A DNA stretch of 64,000 bases from Biostraticola tofi (GTDB taxonomy: Bacteria; Pseudomonadota; Gammaproteobacteria; Enterobacterales; Enterobacteriaceae): positions 1 through 64,000 of the forward strand of contig NZ_SMCR01000004.1 in the NCBI RefSeq assembly GCF_004343195.1. The letters are read 5' to 3'. The position numbers were made by a program, and so were the translations under genes. The notes beneath the pieces were generated by a model. The model did not search any database and had not been told where the DNA came from. It saw only the letters and a list, made by a program, of their open reading frames with translations. The first letter of the stretch is position 1. Each line of letters begins with the position of its first letter. Of the stretch, positions 1 to 8,091 are shown one piece after another.

Positions 1-68
1 AGGTCGGGTGTGTAAGCGCTGCGAGGCGTTGAGCTAACCGATACTAATGACCCGTGAGACTTAACCTT
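1..68 (+). rRNA. rrl: 23S ribosomal RNA, 3' end (partial)
   Basis: The first 68 bases match the 3' terminus of enterobacterial 23S rRNA, including the block GTTGAGCTAACCGATACTAA and the terminal TTAACCTT. The rest of the gene lies upstream of the window. The following 5S, tRNA-Thr and second 5S reproduce the distal end of E. coli rrnD. Confidence 0.95.
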
Positions 69-191
69 ACAACACCTAAGGTGTCTGAGAGAGACAAAGC
101 CCTGCGGGGTGATGTGGATAATTATTCAGCGAAGTTCCGGATAGCATGCCATGAGAGCGCAGGATAACTGTGTTCTGGTGGTAACAGAATT

Positions 192-311
192 TGCCTGGCG
201 GCACTAGCGCGGTGGTCCCACCTGACCCCATGCCGAACTCAGCAGTGAAACGCCGTAGCGCCGATGGTAGTGTGGGGTCTCCCCATGCGAGAGTAGGGAA
301 CTGCCAGGCAT
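192..311 (+). rRNA. rrf: 5S ribosomal RNA, first copy
   Basis: A 120-base segment from TGCCTGGCGGC to GCCAGGCAT matches E. coli 5S rRNA nearly base for base, and its ends pair to form helix I. By eye it is the same as the second copy at 465-584, flanks aside. It is part of the rRNA transcript and would be released by RNase processing. Confidence 0.97.
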
Positions 312-355
312 CCATTTAGAAAGCGTGATGTATCACGCTGGTAACAAATTAGAGC

Positions 356-431
356 GCTGATATGGCTCAGTTGGTAGAGCGCACCCTTGGTAAGGGTGAG
401 GTCCCCAGTTCGACTCTGGGTATCAGCACCA
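356..431 (+). tRNA. thrV: tRNA-Thr (anticodon GGU)
   Basis: A 76-base cloverleaf. The acceptor strands are GCTGATA and TATCAGC with encoded CCA, the T-loop is TTCGACT, and the anticodon loop TTGGTAA carries GGT, which reads ACC and ACU threonine codons. Its position between two 5S genes corresponds to thrV at the end of E. coli rrnD. Confidence 0.97.
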
Positions 432-464
432 GTTAAACGGTAAGAGTTCGGCAGATAAAGAATT

Positions 465-584
465 TGCCTGGCGGCACTAGCGCGGTGGTCCCACCTGACC
501 CCATGCCGAACTCAGCAGTGAAACGCCGTAGCGCCGATGGTAGTGTGGGGTCTCCCCATGCGAGAGTAGGGAACTGCCAGGCAT
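465..584 (+). rRNA. rrf: 5S ribosomal RNA, second copy
   Basis: A second 120-base 5S gene downstream of tRNA-Thr, by eye identical to the first copy. A 5S-tRNA-5S order is the arrangement of E. coli rrnD (rrfD-thrV-rrfF). Two identical copies 273 bases apart could recombine and delete the tRNA. Confidence 0.97.
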
Positions 585-595
585 CCAATTGACGA

Positions 596-623
596 AGCCC
601 TCTGCGAAAGCAGAGGGCTTTTT
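596..623 (+). terminator. rRNA operon terminator
   Basis: A perfect 10-bp stem, AGCCCTCTGC and GCAGAGGGCT, with a GAAA tetraloop and a run of five T. This is a textbook intrinsic terminator 12 bases after the last 5S gene. Confidence 0.95.
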
Positions 624-1242
624 CTTTGGCTGCTATTAACTGTTTGCCAGCTAATGGAAACGGTACGCCTTACCAGTAGCCTATTTCCTAAATAATCTGT
701 AAACAGCTCCGCTTTAAAAGAACAATTAGCAACAGAATCGTTATACTATCCTGAAATTCAGCAGTATCTCGTTTGGCGAGGCTCCTGTGCAAATACAGGT
801 CGCCTCTCTGACGACATCGAGAGATGCCCGAGGTTAGGACTGGCTTTATCGGACTGAGGTTCAGCCCAAAGTGACTTCTGATTATCCAGTCAGACCAGAT
901 GTACAGTGCTAAAAACCTGACGTGGAGATAGGCTTTCCTCGCTCCCTCTTTGGTTATATCCCGATGTGATAGCTGCATGAACAACGCAGATCCGGGATAG
1001 AACCAGCCATTTATCTTCGTAATCCATCGTAACGGCTACATAGGTGTATTCGCATGAACAGCGGACATATCCAGTAGAACTTGACTGTTATACCGGCTAA
1101 TCAGCGCGTAGATACTTCGCTAATCCAGATAATGATACAAGAGGCTGCTCATGTATATATTATGGCGAATAGAAGCGATAATTATTTATTTTCAGCTGCA
1201 TGCAAATGGCATTCAGCATAAACATGGTTAAACAATATCGTC
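624..1242. other. Intergenic stretch after the rRNA operon
   Basis: About 620 bases with no gene I can support. A 98-codon frame on the minus strand (688-984, TTG start) resembles no family I know and has no clear ribosome binding site. The segment next to 1220-1234 holds TGTTTA-like repeats on the minus strand that resemble half of a PhoP box, with non-canonical spacing. The mRNA leader of the small ORFs at 1263 and 1338 probably begins in the last 100 bases. Confidence 0.4.
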
Positions 1243-1262
1243 AAAGGAGGCGGTAACTCATA

Positions 1263-1313
1263 ATGAACAAGATTGATATACGCACCATTGCCAATATAAG
1301 GCGAACATATTGA
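1263..1313 (+). CDS. Possible 16-residue leader peptide upstream of mgtS
   Basis: An ATG frame encoding MNKIDIRTIANIRRTY ends 24 bases before the MgtS start. A very strong Shine-Dalgarno sequence, AAAGGAGG, lies at 1243-1250, but the 12-base spacing is long. I recognise no family. It could be a translated leader coupling translation or magnesium sensing to mgtS, or the strong SD could serve another purpose. Conservation in relatives would decide. Confidence 0.3.
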   Translation: MNKIDIRTIANIRRTY

Positions 1314-1337
1314 TAAAATAAATTAAGGATATTTGAC

Positions 1338-1430
1338 ATGCACGATATGACTTATTTTGTGGTTTTTCTCGGCCTGCTTTGCTCTCTCGGGTTTTTTGCC
1401 GCCTATATGAGTACGAAATGGGATGATTAA
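1338..1430 (+). CDS. mgtS: MgtS-like small inner-membrane protein
   Basis: This 30-codon gene encodes one hydrophobic helix (about residues 5-24) followed by the tail AAYMSTKWDD. E. coli MgtS (formerly YneM, 31 residues) ends in AAYFSHKWDD as I recall it, with the same Gly-Phe before it, so tail and length match closely. In E. coli MgtS is induced by PhoPQ at low magnesium, protects the magnesium importer MgtA from degradation and acts on PitA. A ribosome binding site AAGGAT lies 7 bases before ATG. The next gene is a cation transporter, in keeping with a metal-homeostasis role. The call rests on a short match but the tail is distinctive. Confidence 0.75.
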   Translation: MHDMTYFVVFLGLLCSLGFFAAYMSTKWDD

Positions 1431-1564
1431 TGCCGGGGCTATATTTAACGGATGTGATAAACGCGGGTGATGTTTTCCTGCTGCGAGTTAGCCATTGTTG
1501 AGGATAAGAGATGGTAATATCTCTGGCAAGACGATTTTAATTCATCAAATAGATATACAAAAAA

Positions 1565-1631
1565 CTAGTGCTAATGGTAATTGATTGTATTTTGCTTGAT
1601 GTGATATTCAATTAATTACCGTTGGTGCTAT
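1565..1631 (+). ncRNA. Long imperfect hairpin rich in G-U pairs, candidate structured RNA
   Basis: GTGCTAATGGTAATTGATTG at 1568-1587 pairs along all 20 positions with 1609-1628 if G-U pairs are allowed: 14 Watson-Crick and 6 G-U, no bulge, 21-base loop. On the opposite strand the G-U pairs would be C-A mismatches, so the structure favours a plus-strand transcript. It lies between mgtS and the cation transporter, so it could be a 5' leader element, an mgtS 3' structure or a separate small RNA. No promoter or T-rich tail was identified. Confidence 0.4.
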
Positions 1632-1743
1632 TAGCATGTAGTCATAAATGGAAAATAGCGATGACAGTCTCGTTTAATGCTGGGCAGGGTTAGCTCTATT
1701 TTCATTTTACCCTTCTTTGTTTCGCTCTTCGTGGTATATCGTT

Positions 1744-3132
1744 ATGCAAAATGAAAAACAACAGGTTGCCAGGAATTCAATGGTGGCAAGCGGCCTTCTG
1801 GCTGCGGGCAAGTTTATTGTCGGTTTCTTCACCGGCAGCATTGGATTGATTTCTGAAGGGATCCACTCCCTTACCGATTTCCTGGCTACGGCGATTACCT
1901 GGATGGCGGTACGCGTAAGCGATAAGCCTTCGGATGAAGATCATCATTTCGGCCACGGCAAAATCGAGAATATGGCGGCCTTGTTTGAAGTATTACTGCT
2001 GGTCGCAGCGGCGGCATGGATTGGATTCGAGGCCATCAAACGTCTGTGGGGAGAACCCCATGAAATTATCGCCGCGCCGATGGTCATACTGGTGCTCATG
2101 ATTTCAATAGGCGTGGATTTCTTTCGCGCCAGGGCTTTAAGAAGGGTGGCTAAAGCCACTAATAGCCCGGCGCTGGAGGCAGATGCGCTGCATTTTATTT
2201 CAGATATGCTGGCATCAGGTGTGGTGCTGCTTGGCATGGTGTTTGTGATGCTGGGCTTCACGCAGGCAGATGCCATTGCCGCTTTGATGGTTGCAGTAGG
2301 TATTTTCATTGCTGCATTGAAACTGGGCAAGAACTCTTACGACACGCTGACGGATGCCGCTCCTGAAGGCAAACGAGCTGAAATAGCAGAGCTTGTCAGG
2401 AATATTCCGGATGTACTGGCGGTTGAAAACACCCGGCTGCGCTATGCGGGGGCGACATTTTTTATTGAAGTCACCATTGCCGTCTGCCGATCGATGTCCC
2501 TGGAACAGATCAGCACGCTGAAGCTCAATATCAATGCCGCCTTGCGCCAGTATGACAATCATGCACAAGTGACCGTCATTGCCTGGCCTCGTCAGAAGAA
2601 CGATGAAGATATAGCCACCAGCATCAACCTGATTGCCTCGAGGCACGATGTCGCGGTGCATCATTTGACGCTGCAGAGGCTCGCCAGCTGTACTTCCGTC
2701 AGCCTCGATCTGGAAGTGCCGGCGGTGCTTTCAGTCATTCAGGCACATGACGTGGCTAATCTGGTAGAGAATGCCATCAGAGAAGAGCTTGGCGGCAATA
2801 TCGAAATTGAGACCCATATCGAGCCCCGCATGCATCACTGGCTGGCCAGTCAGGATGTCTCGCCGGATAAGCTGAACGTGATTTCACAGCAGTTAAAGCG
2901 TTCGGTGGGCGAGGATAATGTGCTGCAGGATATTCACAATGTCAGAGTCAGGGAAACCAAGCAGGGCTATATTATCAATTATCATTGCCGGGTACCGCCG
3001 TTCATGTCGATCATAGAAGCGCATGATGCGGTAGACAGTCTGGAACGGCGATTGCGTGGCCAGCAGCCTTTTATTTGCCGTGTGGTCGGGCATGTGGAAC
3101 CCTTTCGGGCGCTGCCGTTGTTTAAGCGTTGA
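1744..3132 (+). CDS. Cation diffusion facilitator with extended cytoplasmic region
   Basis: An inner-membrane proton-driven divalent cation exporter of the CDF family. Residues 1-200 form the transmembrane domain. The metal-site motifs are visible as His41-xxx-Asp45 in TM2 and His150-xxx-Asp154 in TM5; the His/Asp pair in both helices is usual for zinc or cobalt transporters. At 462 residues it is far longer than typical CDFs (about 300). The extra length looks like repeats of the C-terminal dimerisation domain, at roughly 205-295, 300-375 and 385-462. ATG 1744 is preferred over an in-frame TTG at 1717, which encodes no conserved residues; the ribosome binding site is weak. A CDF next to an MgtS homologue suggests a divalent-metal locus. 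The substrate is not known. Confidence 0.85.
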   Translation: MQNEKQQVARNSMVASGLLAAGKFIVGFFTGSIGLISEGIHSLTDFLATAITWMAVRVSDKPSDEDHHFGHGKIENMAALFEVLLLVAAAAWIGFEAIKRLWGEPHEIIAAPMVILVLMISIGVDFFRARALRRVAKATNSPALEADALHFISDMLASGVVLLGMVFVMLGFTQADAIAALMVAVGIFIAALKLGKNSYDTLTDAAPEGKRAEIAELVRNIPDVLAVENTRLRYAGATFFIEVTIAVCRSMSLEQISTLKLNINAALRQYDNHAQVTVIAWPRQKNDEDIATSINLIASRHDVAVHHLTLQRLASCTSVSLDLEVPAVLSVIQAHDVANLVENAIREELGGNIEIETHIEPRMHHWLASQDVSPDKLNVISQQLKRSVGEDNVLQDIHNVRVRETKQGYIINYHCRVPPFMSIIEAHDAVDSLERRLRGQQPFICRVVGHVEPFRALPLFKR

Positions 3133-3178
3133 ATGGGGTGGTCTTGCTGCAGCACCGGCAGTCTTATCAGGCGCTGTG

Positions 3179-3201
3179 CGGGGGCCATATTATCGCCCCC
3201 G
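3179..3201. terminator. Weak hairpin between the convergent CDF gene and aapP
   Basis: CGGGGGC and GCCCCCG form a 7-bp stem with a 9-base loop, between two genes that run toward each other. No good T run follows on either strand, so termination may be inefficient. Confidence 0.4.
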
Positions 3202-3209
3202 TTGCGATA

Positions 3210-3974
3210 TCAATGAATGACCTGAGAGAGAAAAGCGCGGGTGCGTTCTGATTTCGGCTGGGAGAAAAAGAGATCCGGCGCCGCCTGCTCGACGATCTCT
3301 CCGCGATCCATAAAGATCACTCGGTCAGCCACGGTACGGGCGAAGCCCATTTCATGGGTAACGCACAGCATGGTCATGCCATCGTCTGCCAGGCTTATCA
3401 TGGTATCCAGAACTTCCTTTACCATTTCAGGGTCGAGCGCCGAGGTGGGTTCGTCAAACAGCATTATCTTGGGTTTCATGCACAGCGAACGGGCAATGGC
3501 AACCCGCTGCTGCTGACCACCGGATAACTGCCCAGGAAATTTATGGGCATGCTCAACGATACGCACACGTTTCAGGTAATGCATTGCCAGCTCTTCAGCC
3601 TCTTTTTTGGGCATTTTGCGCACCCAGGTCGGCGCCAAAGTGCAGTTTTGCAAAACGGTAAGATGGGGAAACAGGTTAAAATGCTGAAAAACCATGCCTA
3701 CTTCGGTGCGTACGCGTTCGATATTGCGCAGATCATCATTCAACAGCGTACCGTCGACCACAATTTTTCCTTGCTGATGCTCCTCCAAATGGTTGATGCA
3801 GCGAATAGTAGTTGATTTTCCGGAGCCTGATGGACCGCAAAGCACGATACGCTCGCCAGCCTTCACTTCAAGATTGATATTTTTCAGCACATGGAACTGT
3901 CCATACCACTTATTGACGTTTTCCAGCGAAATCATCAGTTTTTCCGTTTTAACGGTGTTGTTATTCTGGCTCAT
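3210..3974 (-). CDS. aapP: General L-amino acid ABC transporter, ATP-binding protein
   Basis: The ATPase of a polar amino acid importer (AapJQMP; YhdZ in E. coli). Walker [10 protein letters not shown] is at residues 47-55, followed by the signature LSGGQQQR and Walker [13 protein letters not shown]. It is about 254 residues, standard for the family, and should sit on the cytoplasmic face bound to AapQ and AapM. The start was chosen at 3974, where GAGG lies 6 bases upstream; ATG at 3977 is only 3 bases from it. The aapM stop overlaps this ribosome binding site, so translation is probably coupled. It is the last gene of the operon. Confidence 0.95.
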   Translation of the reverse strand: MSQNNNTVKTEKLMISLENVNKWYGQFHVLKNINLEVKAGERIVLCGPSGSGKSTTIRCINHLEEHQQGKIVVDGTLLNDDLRNIERVRTEVGMVFQHFNLFPHLTVLQNCTLAPTWVRKMPKKEAEELAMHYLKRVRIVEHAHKFPGQLSGGQQQRVAIARSLCMKPKIMLFDEPTSALDPEMVKEVLDTMISLADDGMTMLCVTHEMGFARTVADRVIFMDRGEIVEQAAPDLFFSQPKSERTRAFLSQVIH

Positions 3975-3982
3975 CATTAACC

Positions 3983-5092
3983 TCAATGCGTTGAATGTCC
4001 GGTATTAAAACGCTTTTCCAGATGCTGGCTGTAGCGGGACATACTAAAACAGAAAATCCAGTAAACCAGCGCGGCGAAAACATATCCTTCGGTCGACATG
4101 CCCAACCAGACCGGATCGACTGTTGCCTGCTGAACGCTACTGAACAAATCAAACAAACCGATAATGACCACCAGACTGGTGTCTTTGAACAGGGCGATAA
4201 TGGTATTGACCAGGCCTGGTATCACCATTTTCAGCGCTTGGGGAAGGATAACCAGTCCCTGAGTTTTCCAATAGCCCAACGCCAGCGACTCAGCCGCCTC
4301 GGTCTGGCCTTTCGGTAATGCCTGCAGCCCGCCGCGGACCACTTCAGCCACATAGGCTGACTGAAACATCACCACCCCGACCAAGGCGCGAACCAGCTTA
4401 TCGATATTATTTCCTTCCGCCATGAACAACGGCAGCATGACGGAAGACATGAATAGCACGGTAATCAGCGGTACGCCGCGCCAGAACTCGATAAAAACAA
4501 TCGCCAGCCATTTGACCACCGGCATTGAAGAACGGCGCGCCAGCGCAAGTAAAATGCCTAACGGCAAGGCGCCGGCAATCCCGACGGCGGCAATGATTAG
4601 CGTCAGCGTCAGACCGCCCCATTGACGGGTTTCAACCCGCGCCAGGCCGAAGAAACCGCCATACAGCATCAGCCAGGTAAACACCGGGAACACCACTACC
4701 CAACAGGCGATATAGCGGCCGCGACGCGGCATGGCATTCCAGAACATCGGAATGATGGAAAGCAAGCCGACCACCAGCGTCAGATTGATGCGCCAGCGCT
4801 CTTCCATCGGGAACAGCCCATACATAAATTGGCCAAAACGGGCATGGATAAACACCCAGCATGCCCCTTCTCGCGTACAATCGGCTCTGGTGGCGCCCAG
4901 CCAGCTTGCTTTCAGGAAAGCCCAGTTCACCAGCGGGGGGAGGATAGTCCATAGCAGCCACAAACAAAAAAGGGTCAGCAGGCTATTGGAAATACTGGAA
5001 AACAGATTGCGGCGTATCCACAGCAGGGCAAGGGCCAGCCGGTTTTTCGACGAAGTCGCTGCGGGTTCCTGCGGGTTGAATGTCATTGTCAT
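3983..5092 (-). CDS. aapM: General L-amino acid ABC transporter, permease AapM
   Basis: One of the two inner-membrane permeases (YhdY in E. coli) of a broad-specificity L-amino acid importer. It has several hydrophobic segments and the EAA loop, [20 protein letters not shown], that contacts the ATPase. At about 369 residues it has the long N-terminal extension with a Cys-containing extracytoplasmic loop ([14 protein letters not shown]) typical of AapM compared with HisM-type permeases. ATG 5092 is preferred to the TTG at 5113; AAGAGA lies upstream and the aapQ stop is 8 bases before it. It should pair with AapQ. Confidence 0.95.
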   Translation of the reverse strand: MTMTFNPQEPAATSSKNRLALALLWIRRNLFSSISNSLLTLFCLWLLWTILPPLVNWAFLKASWLGATRADCTREGACWVFIHARFGQFMYGLFPMEERWRINLTLVVGLLSIIPMFWNAMPRRGRYIACWVVVFPVFTWLMLYGGFFGLARVETRQWGGLTLTLIIAAVGIAGALPLGILLALARRSSMPVVKWLAIVFIEFWRGVPLITVLFMSSVMLPLFMAEGNNIDKLVRALVGVVMFQSAYVAEVVRGGLQALPKGQTEAAESLALGYWKTQGLVILPQALKMVIPGLVNTIIALFKDTSLVVIIGLFDLFSSVQQATVDPVWLGMSTEGYVFAALVYWIFCFSMSRYSQHLEKRFNTGHSTH

Positions 5093-5102
5093 GGTTAATC
5101 TC

Positions 5103-6281
5103 TTAGCGCTCAACCAGCGCTTTACGCTGGTTATAAATATTCATCAGGAACGAAATACACAGGCTGATAACCAGGTAGACACCCATGGTGATTGCGATGG
5201 TCTCGATGGCCTGTCCCGTCTGATTCAGCACCGATCCGGCGAACAGCGACACCATGTCCGGATAGCCAATCGCCGCGGCCAGTGATGAGTTTTTGACGAT
5301 ATTGAGATATTGGCTGGTGAGGGGCGGAATAATGACCCGCATCGCCTGAGGCAGAATGACCTGCTTCAAAGTGACGGGGTTAGGCAGGCCAAGGGAACGC
5401 GCGGCTTCATGCTGTCCATGGGGAACCGATTGGATGCCTGAACGAATCACCTCGGCAATAAAAGCCGAGGTATACACTGACAAGGCCAGGGCCAGAGCCG
5501 CCAATTCGGGAATCAGTACCACGCCGCCACGAAAGTTAAAGCCGCGTAATGCCGGAACATCCCAATGAACCGCCGGTCCCGCTACCCACTGGACCAACAG
5601 CGGCAGGGCCACCAGCAGCAGGATAATCCACGGCCAGCTGCGGCGCGGCTCTCCGGTTTTCATCTGGTGTTTTTTATTGAACCGGTAAAGGCCGACCGCG
5701 GCAACGATGGCAACGCCGAACGCGATGAGTGCGGCCAGCGCGCCTTCACCTGCCACCGGGTAAGGCATATATAGCCCCCGATTGCTTAAAAATATCAGCT
5801 CGGACGCATTAATTGAATTTCTTGGGCCGGGAAGATTGCGCAGCACGGCAAAATACCAAAAAAAGATTTGCAGCAGCGGCGGAATATTACGGAACGTCTC
5901 GATATATATCATCGAGAGTTTACGTAATAGCCAGTTCTCAGACAGTCTGGCCAGGCCAATGATGAAACCTAGAATCGACGCAAAAACGATGCAAAGTGCT
6001 GAAACCAGCAGGGTGTTGAACAGGCCGACCAGAAAAACACGTGCGTAGGTGTCACCCTGCTCAAAATCAATCAGGTGCTGGACGATACCAAAATTAGCGG
6101 CATTATTCAGAAAGCCAAAGCCGGAGGTTATCCCGCGATGGCTGACGTTGGTGACGGTGTTGTGCAGCAGATGGCCGATAAAGACCAACAGCACCACAAC
6201 AGCCAGTATCTGGTAAATCCAGGCGCGAACCGCAGGGTTAGTCAGGGAGAAATTACCTTTCACGGTTTGGCGGTGTTGCAT
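5103..6281 (-). CDS. aapQ: General L-amino acid ABC transporter, permease AapQ
   Basis: The second permease (YhdX in E. coli) of the amino acid importer, about 392 residues with multiple transmembrane helices. The EAA motif is EAARSLGLPNPVTLKQVILP, and the sequence around TSQYLNIVKNSSLAAAIGYP matches the family. ATG 6281 (MQHRQTVKGN) fits both the start of E. coli YhdX and a GAGG ribosome binding site 9 bases upstream; the longer frame reading to 6302 has no such support. It is separated from aapJ by a hairpin that should reduce permease expression relative to the binding protein. Confidence 0.95.
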   Translation of the reverse strand: MQHRQTVKGNFSLTNPAVRAWIYQILAVVVLLVFIGHLLHNTVTNVSHRGITSGFGFLNNAANFGIVQHLIDFEQGDTYARVFLVGLFNTLLVSALCIVFASILGFIIGLARLSENWLLRKLSMIYIETFRNIPPLLQIFFWYFAVLRNLPGPRNSINASELIFLSNRGLYMPYPVAGEGALAALIAFGVAIVAAVGLYRFNKKHQMKTGEPRRSWPWIILLLVALPLLVQWVAGPAVHWDVPALRGFNFRGGVVLIPELAALALALSVYTSAFIAEVIRSGIQSVPHGQHEAARSLGLPNPVTLKQVILPQAMRVIIPPLTSQYLNIVKNSSLAAAIGYPDMVSLFAGSVLNQTGQAIETIAITMGVYLVISLCISFLMNIYNQRKALVER

Positions 6282-6310
6282 AATCATAAGCCTCAGCATC
6301 AAGAATCAAC

Positions 6311-6338
6311 GGAAAAGCACCGGCCCATGGCCGGTGCT
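6311..6338 (-). terminator. Intercistronic attenuator between aapJ and aapQ
   Basis: A perfect 10-bp stem, AGCACCGGCC and GGCCGGTGCT, with a 3-base loop. On the minus strand it is followed by TTTTCC. Such hairpins after binding-protein genes commonly end part of the transcription or stabilise the upstream mRNA, giving more binding protein than permease. Confidence 0.75.
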
Positions 6339-6356
6339 CCTGTACTGTGGCTGCTA

Positions 6357-7382
6357 TTAACGAACCGGCGGTGCGTATTGAATGCCGCCGTCTTTCCAAA
6401 GGGCATTTAAACCGCGTTTGATTTTAAGCTCGCTGCCCTGACCAACATTGCGTTCAAACGATTCGCTGTAATTGCCGACCTGTTTGATGATTTTAACTGC
6501 CCAGTCATTCGGCAATTTCAGCTCTTCACCGTAATGTCCCTCTTTACCGAGCAGGTTTGCCATATCAGGCGTATGCGGCTTAGCGGCAAGTTCATCGACA
6601 TTCTTGGAGGTTACGCCCATTTCTTCGGCGTTAAGCATGGCGTACAGGGACCATTTAACGATAGTGAACCAGTCATCGTCGCCGCGTCGGACTACCGGGC
6701 CCAGCGGTTCTTTGGAAATCACTTCCGGCAGTACCACGAAGTCTTGCGGCGCGCCTAACTGGATTCGCAGAGCGTACAGCCCGGACTGGTCGGTGGCGAG
6801 AGTGTCGCAGCGGCCCGATTCCAGTGCTTTGGCACTTTCGTCGGCCCGATCGAACGTCACCGGGGTGTACTGCATTTTGTTGGCGCGGAAGTAATCGGCC
6901 ACGTTCAATTCAGTGTCGGTGCCAGCTTGTAGGCAGACGGTTGCGCCGTCGAGGTCTTTGGCGCTTTTTAGGCCGGCTTTATTGTGGGTCAGGAAGCCAA
7001 TGCCGTCATAATAGTTAACGCCGGCAAATACCATCCCCATAGAGGAATCGCGGGAGGAGGTCCAGGTGGTGTTACGTGAAAGAATATCAACCTCGCCCGA
7101 CTGCAGTGCGGTAAAACGCTCTTTTGCCGTCAGGGGGGTATATTTTACTTTCGTCGCGTCACCGAATACGGCAGCGGCAACGGCCCGGCAGACATCCACG
7201 TCAAGGCCGGTAAACTTGCCGCTGGCATCGGCATAAGAAAAACCAGGTAACCCATCACTGATACCACACTGAACGAAGCCTTTTTTCTTAATTCCATCAA
7301 GCGTTGCGCCTGCGTGTGCCTGATTCGCTACGGCAAATAAGGTGGCCGCGGCAACCAACGTGGAAATCATCATTTTTTTCAT
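6357..7382 (-). CDS. aapJ: General L-amino acid ABC transporter, periplasmic binding protein
   Basis: The solute-binding protein (YhdW in E. coli) that delivers amino acids to AapQM. A Sec signal peptide covers about residues 1-24 (lysines, a hydrophobic run, then AHA-G). The mature part shows the SBP_bac_3 fold signatures, with CGISDGLPGFSYADASGKFTG near the N-terminus followed by DVDVCRAVAAAVFGD. At 341 residues it has the usual AapJ length, longer than the roughly 250-residue binding proteins of related systems. It is first in the operon, about 85 bases downstream of a likely sigma-54 promoter. Confidence 0.96.
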   Translation of the reverse strand: MKKMMISTLVAAATLFAVANQAHAGATLDGIKKKGFVQCGISDGLPGFSYADASGKFTGLDVDVCRAVAAAVFGDATKVKYTPLTAKERFTALQSGEVDILSRNTTWTSSRDSSMGMVFAGVNYYDGIGFLTHNKAGLKSAKDLDGATVCLQAGTDTELNVADYFRANKMQYTPVTFDRADESAKALESGRCDTLATDQSGLYALRIQLGAPQDFVVLPEVISKEPLGPVVRRGDDDWFTIVKWSLYAMLNAEEMGVTSKNVDELAAKPHTPDMANLLGKEGHYGEELKLPNDWAVKIIKQVGNYSESFERNVGQGSELKIKRGLNALWKDGGIQYAPPVR

Positions 7383-7478
7383 AAAGCATCCTGTGAGGCA
7401 GAAATTTATCGCTAGTGGTTATGATGCACCTTTGATGCGCACCTATCCGGTCCTGCGGCATAACGCCAGTTACCTGTA

Positions 7479-7494
7479 AGCAAACGTAATGCCA
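7479..7494 (-). promoter_or_regulatory. Sigma-54 (RpoN) promoter of aapJQMP
   Basis: The minus strand reads TGGCATTACGTTTGCT. The consensus is TGGCACGNNNNTTGCW, so only the C and G after TGGCA differ and the GG-to-GC spacing is exact. Transcription should start near 7468, giving a leader of about 85 bases before aapJ. Together with the NtrC-like site upstream it points to control by nitrogen limitation. Confidence 0.75.
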
Positions 7495-7598
7495 AAAAGG
7501 CAGATGATTGAAATACAAACAGACTTTTATATGCGAGGGCCGATAAAGGTGTCTAGGATGAATCCGAGCGCATTAATTGAGTGCGATAATGCCGGCTA

Positions 7599-7615
7599 AG
7601 CACCATTTTAGTGCA
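7599..7615. promoter_or_regulatory. NtrC-like enhancer site
   Basis: AGCACCATTTTAGTGCA is close to the NtrC consensus TGCACCATTTTGGTGCA, with 15 of 17 positions the same. Its centre is about 140 bases upstream of the predicted sigma-54 start, a normal enhancer distance. Confidence 0.7.
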
Positions 7616-7646
7616 TTGAATCCCGCTATATGAAATTATATGCTCG

Positions 7647-7768
7647 ACTGCCATAGCGGTTACCGCCGCCGCTGGAATGCCTTCTGGACTGCCATAGCGG
7701 TTACCGCCGCCGCTGGAATGCCTTCTGGACTGCCATAGCGGTTACCGCTGCCGCTGAAAACGCCTTCT
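7647..7768. repeat. Three tandem copies of a 41-bp repeat
   Basis: Copies begin at 7647, 7688 and 7729 with a period of exactly 41. The first two are identical by eye and the third has several changes at its end. Each unit contains the near-palindrome GCGGTTACCGC. The block lies between the aap enhancer and the cold-shock gene, and no open frame through it resembles a protein. Confidence 0.9.
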
Positions 7769-8091
7769 CGATGGCCGATAGGCGCTGTCTTCAGCCCATC
7801 AATGTCGCTAGACCCCCGCCGAAGCACCCGCGGTATTCGGGTGAATAAATAATATAAGTGATAAAAGAAGAATACTGCTTGCGCTGTGGTGGTATTCATG
7901 AGTAAATAGCATCAACGGTTTGTAGTACAGACCTATTTATGTAAGCCATTTTAGTAAAGTTGTTCAAGATAAAAGCGATAGTCAACCATCACTTCCTCGA
8001 CAAATTTCCTTCATATAGTGCCCATAAGTAATCCCTGGCAAACAGACCTCACGCCCAATGTGGCAATATATTTTTTTGAAGGAATTATCTA
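7769..8091. other. Leader region of the cold-shock gene
   Basis: About 320 bases without a gene. Cold-shock genes commonly have long untranslated leaders, and the segment ends in the ribosome binding site GAAGGA 8 bases before ATG 8092. I could not place the promoter with confidence. Confidence 0.4.

Noticed and set aside
76..315. 79-codon frame across the first 5S gene
   Set aside because: It overlaps the rRNA gene and its flank; rRNA sequence is not protein coding.
688..984. 98-codon frame on the minus strand after the rRNA operon
   Set aside because: TTG start, no ribosome binding site, no recognisable family, and composition like non-coding sequence.
1219..1234. PhoP-box-like repeats upstream of mgtS
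   Set aside because: TGTTTA and GTTTA are there on the minus strand, but the repeats are 10 bases apart instead of 11, and the orientation is reversed. Too weak to list as a site.
7660..7899. 79-codon minus-strand frame across the 41-bp repeat
   Set aside because: Its repeats come directly from the DNA repeat; no family, no ribosome binding site.
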